From Woeseiaceae bacterium (GTDB lineage Bacteria > Pseudomonadota > Gammaproteobacteria > Steroidobacterales > Woeseiaceae): a DNA stretch of 64,000 bases. The first letter of the stretch is position 1, and every line of letters starts with the position of its first letter. Both the position numbers and the translations under genes were made by a program. The notes beneath the pieces were generated by a model, which saw nothing but the letters and a program-made list of their open reading frames with translations, searched no databases and was not told the origin of the DNA. Shown here in pieces: positions 63,693 through 64,000 of the stretch. Location of the stretch: positions 1-64,000 of the forward strand of contig JAJFKV010000029.1 in assembly GCA_021773055.1 (NCBI GenBank), in the 5' to 3' direction.

Positions 63693-64000
63693 GATACTTT
63701 CTCGTTGAACAGGGCAAGCGCCTCAAGACACTGTCGTCGCTGCTCATCGCCATGTGCCGGCGGGAATTCACGTCCGGGAATTCGTAATCCATAGTCTTCC
63801 CGAGTGCGGTCGGCGTTGACAATCCATCGCGTCAGTATTGAAAGTCGTTTCTCAGTATTGGCTGCTTCGATCTCGTCGAAGTCAAACCACTGGCTACTGG
63901 TATCGGCTCCTGCAAACTGCTTGGACAGCAATTGACCGCTGCGCGCATAGGCCTTCCATGCAACGTGCCGAGGGGAATCTCCGGCATGATATTTTCTAAG
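63689..64000 (-). CDS. DUF58 domain protein, C-terminal part (partial)
   Basis: The last 103 codons of a gene that continues beyond the right edge. The frame begins LRKYHAGDSPRHVAWKAYAR, of which YHAGDSPRHVAWK is the conserved DUF58 motif (family YRPGDSPRRIHWK). It continues with WFDFDEIEAAN and ends ALALFNEKVS. DUF58 proteins have a von Willebrand A-like region and occur with MoxR ATPases and TgpA; this gene is coupled to tgpA downstream. An internal TTG is not a start. Confidence 0.86.
   Translation of the reverse strand, partial: LRKYHAGDSPRHVAWKAYARSGQLLSKQFAGADTSSQWFDFDEIEAANTEKRLSILTRWIVNADRTREDYGLRIPGREFPPAHGDEQRRQCLEALALFNEKVS

Overview
The window is chromosomal DNA from a Gram-negative gammaproteobacterium. 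The evidence is a TonB-type receptor tail, an Rnf complex next to nth, PilT-family retraction ATPases, Hda, an AceE-type pyruvate dehydrogenase, RF3 and a DUF2066/Hda neighbourhood. The mixture of housekeeping genes, Tat-exported oxidoreductases and a 13E12-type (DUF222) HNH remnant would suit a marine or sediment lineage such as the Woeseiaceae, but that placement is inference. Genes are packed tightly on both strands. No gene-free stretch reaches 300 bases, and I saw no tRNA, rRNA, CRISPR array, insertion sequence or prophage.

Bases 1-9808 form an accessory catabolic island. It holds a receptor tail, a RidA-family protein, an MFS transporter, an M24 (pita-bread) enzyme, a TauE-type permease with a LacI-family repressor, a beta-hydroxyacid dehydrogenase, a Tat-signal amidohydrolase, and a two-subunit molybdenum hydroxylase. 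The same 14-base LacI-type operator lies between mfs and m24 and between tauE and the dehydrogenase, so one repressor probably controls two divergent promoter pairs. The substrate is unknown.

Bases 9862-20391 carry envelope and maintenance genes: a YbjQ protein, an M48 protease, a large DUF4382 lipoprotein, a GAF-PAS-PAS-GGDEF-EAL protein, nadC, a PuuD-like membrane protein, a BON lipoprotein, grxD, rnt and an M17 aminopeptidase. Bases 20568-26342 are the pyruvate dehydrogenase operon aceE-aceF-lpd.

Bases 26339-32730 (minus strand) hold a TPR metallopeptidase with an amino-acid permease, then a DoxX/DUF2063/DUF692 set (a bufferin-like MNIO operon without its precursor peptide), DUF1841 and nth. 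The run continues with rsxABCDGE and metG up to 39740. Next come two PilT-family ATPases and a HEAT-repeat Ser/Thr protein kinase that look like one transcript (39809-44436), placed between metG and apbC.

Bases 44705-53314 hold apbC-dcd, purMN, the DUF2066 / CDP-alcohol transferase / AI-2E / hda run, wrbA-arsC, a DUF4398 lipoprotein and an acylphosphatase with no canonical start codon at its natural N-terminus. Bases 53311-60523 hold a lytic transglycosylase, proS, a degenerate phosphatidylserine-decarboxylase-like protein, a family-4 uracil-DNA glycosylase coupled to rimI, prfC and a UMF1-type MFS transporter. The right end has a broken DUF222-HNH gene, a TgpA-type transglutaminase and the end of a DUF58 gene.
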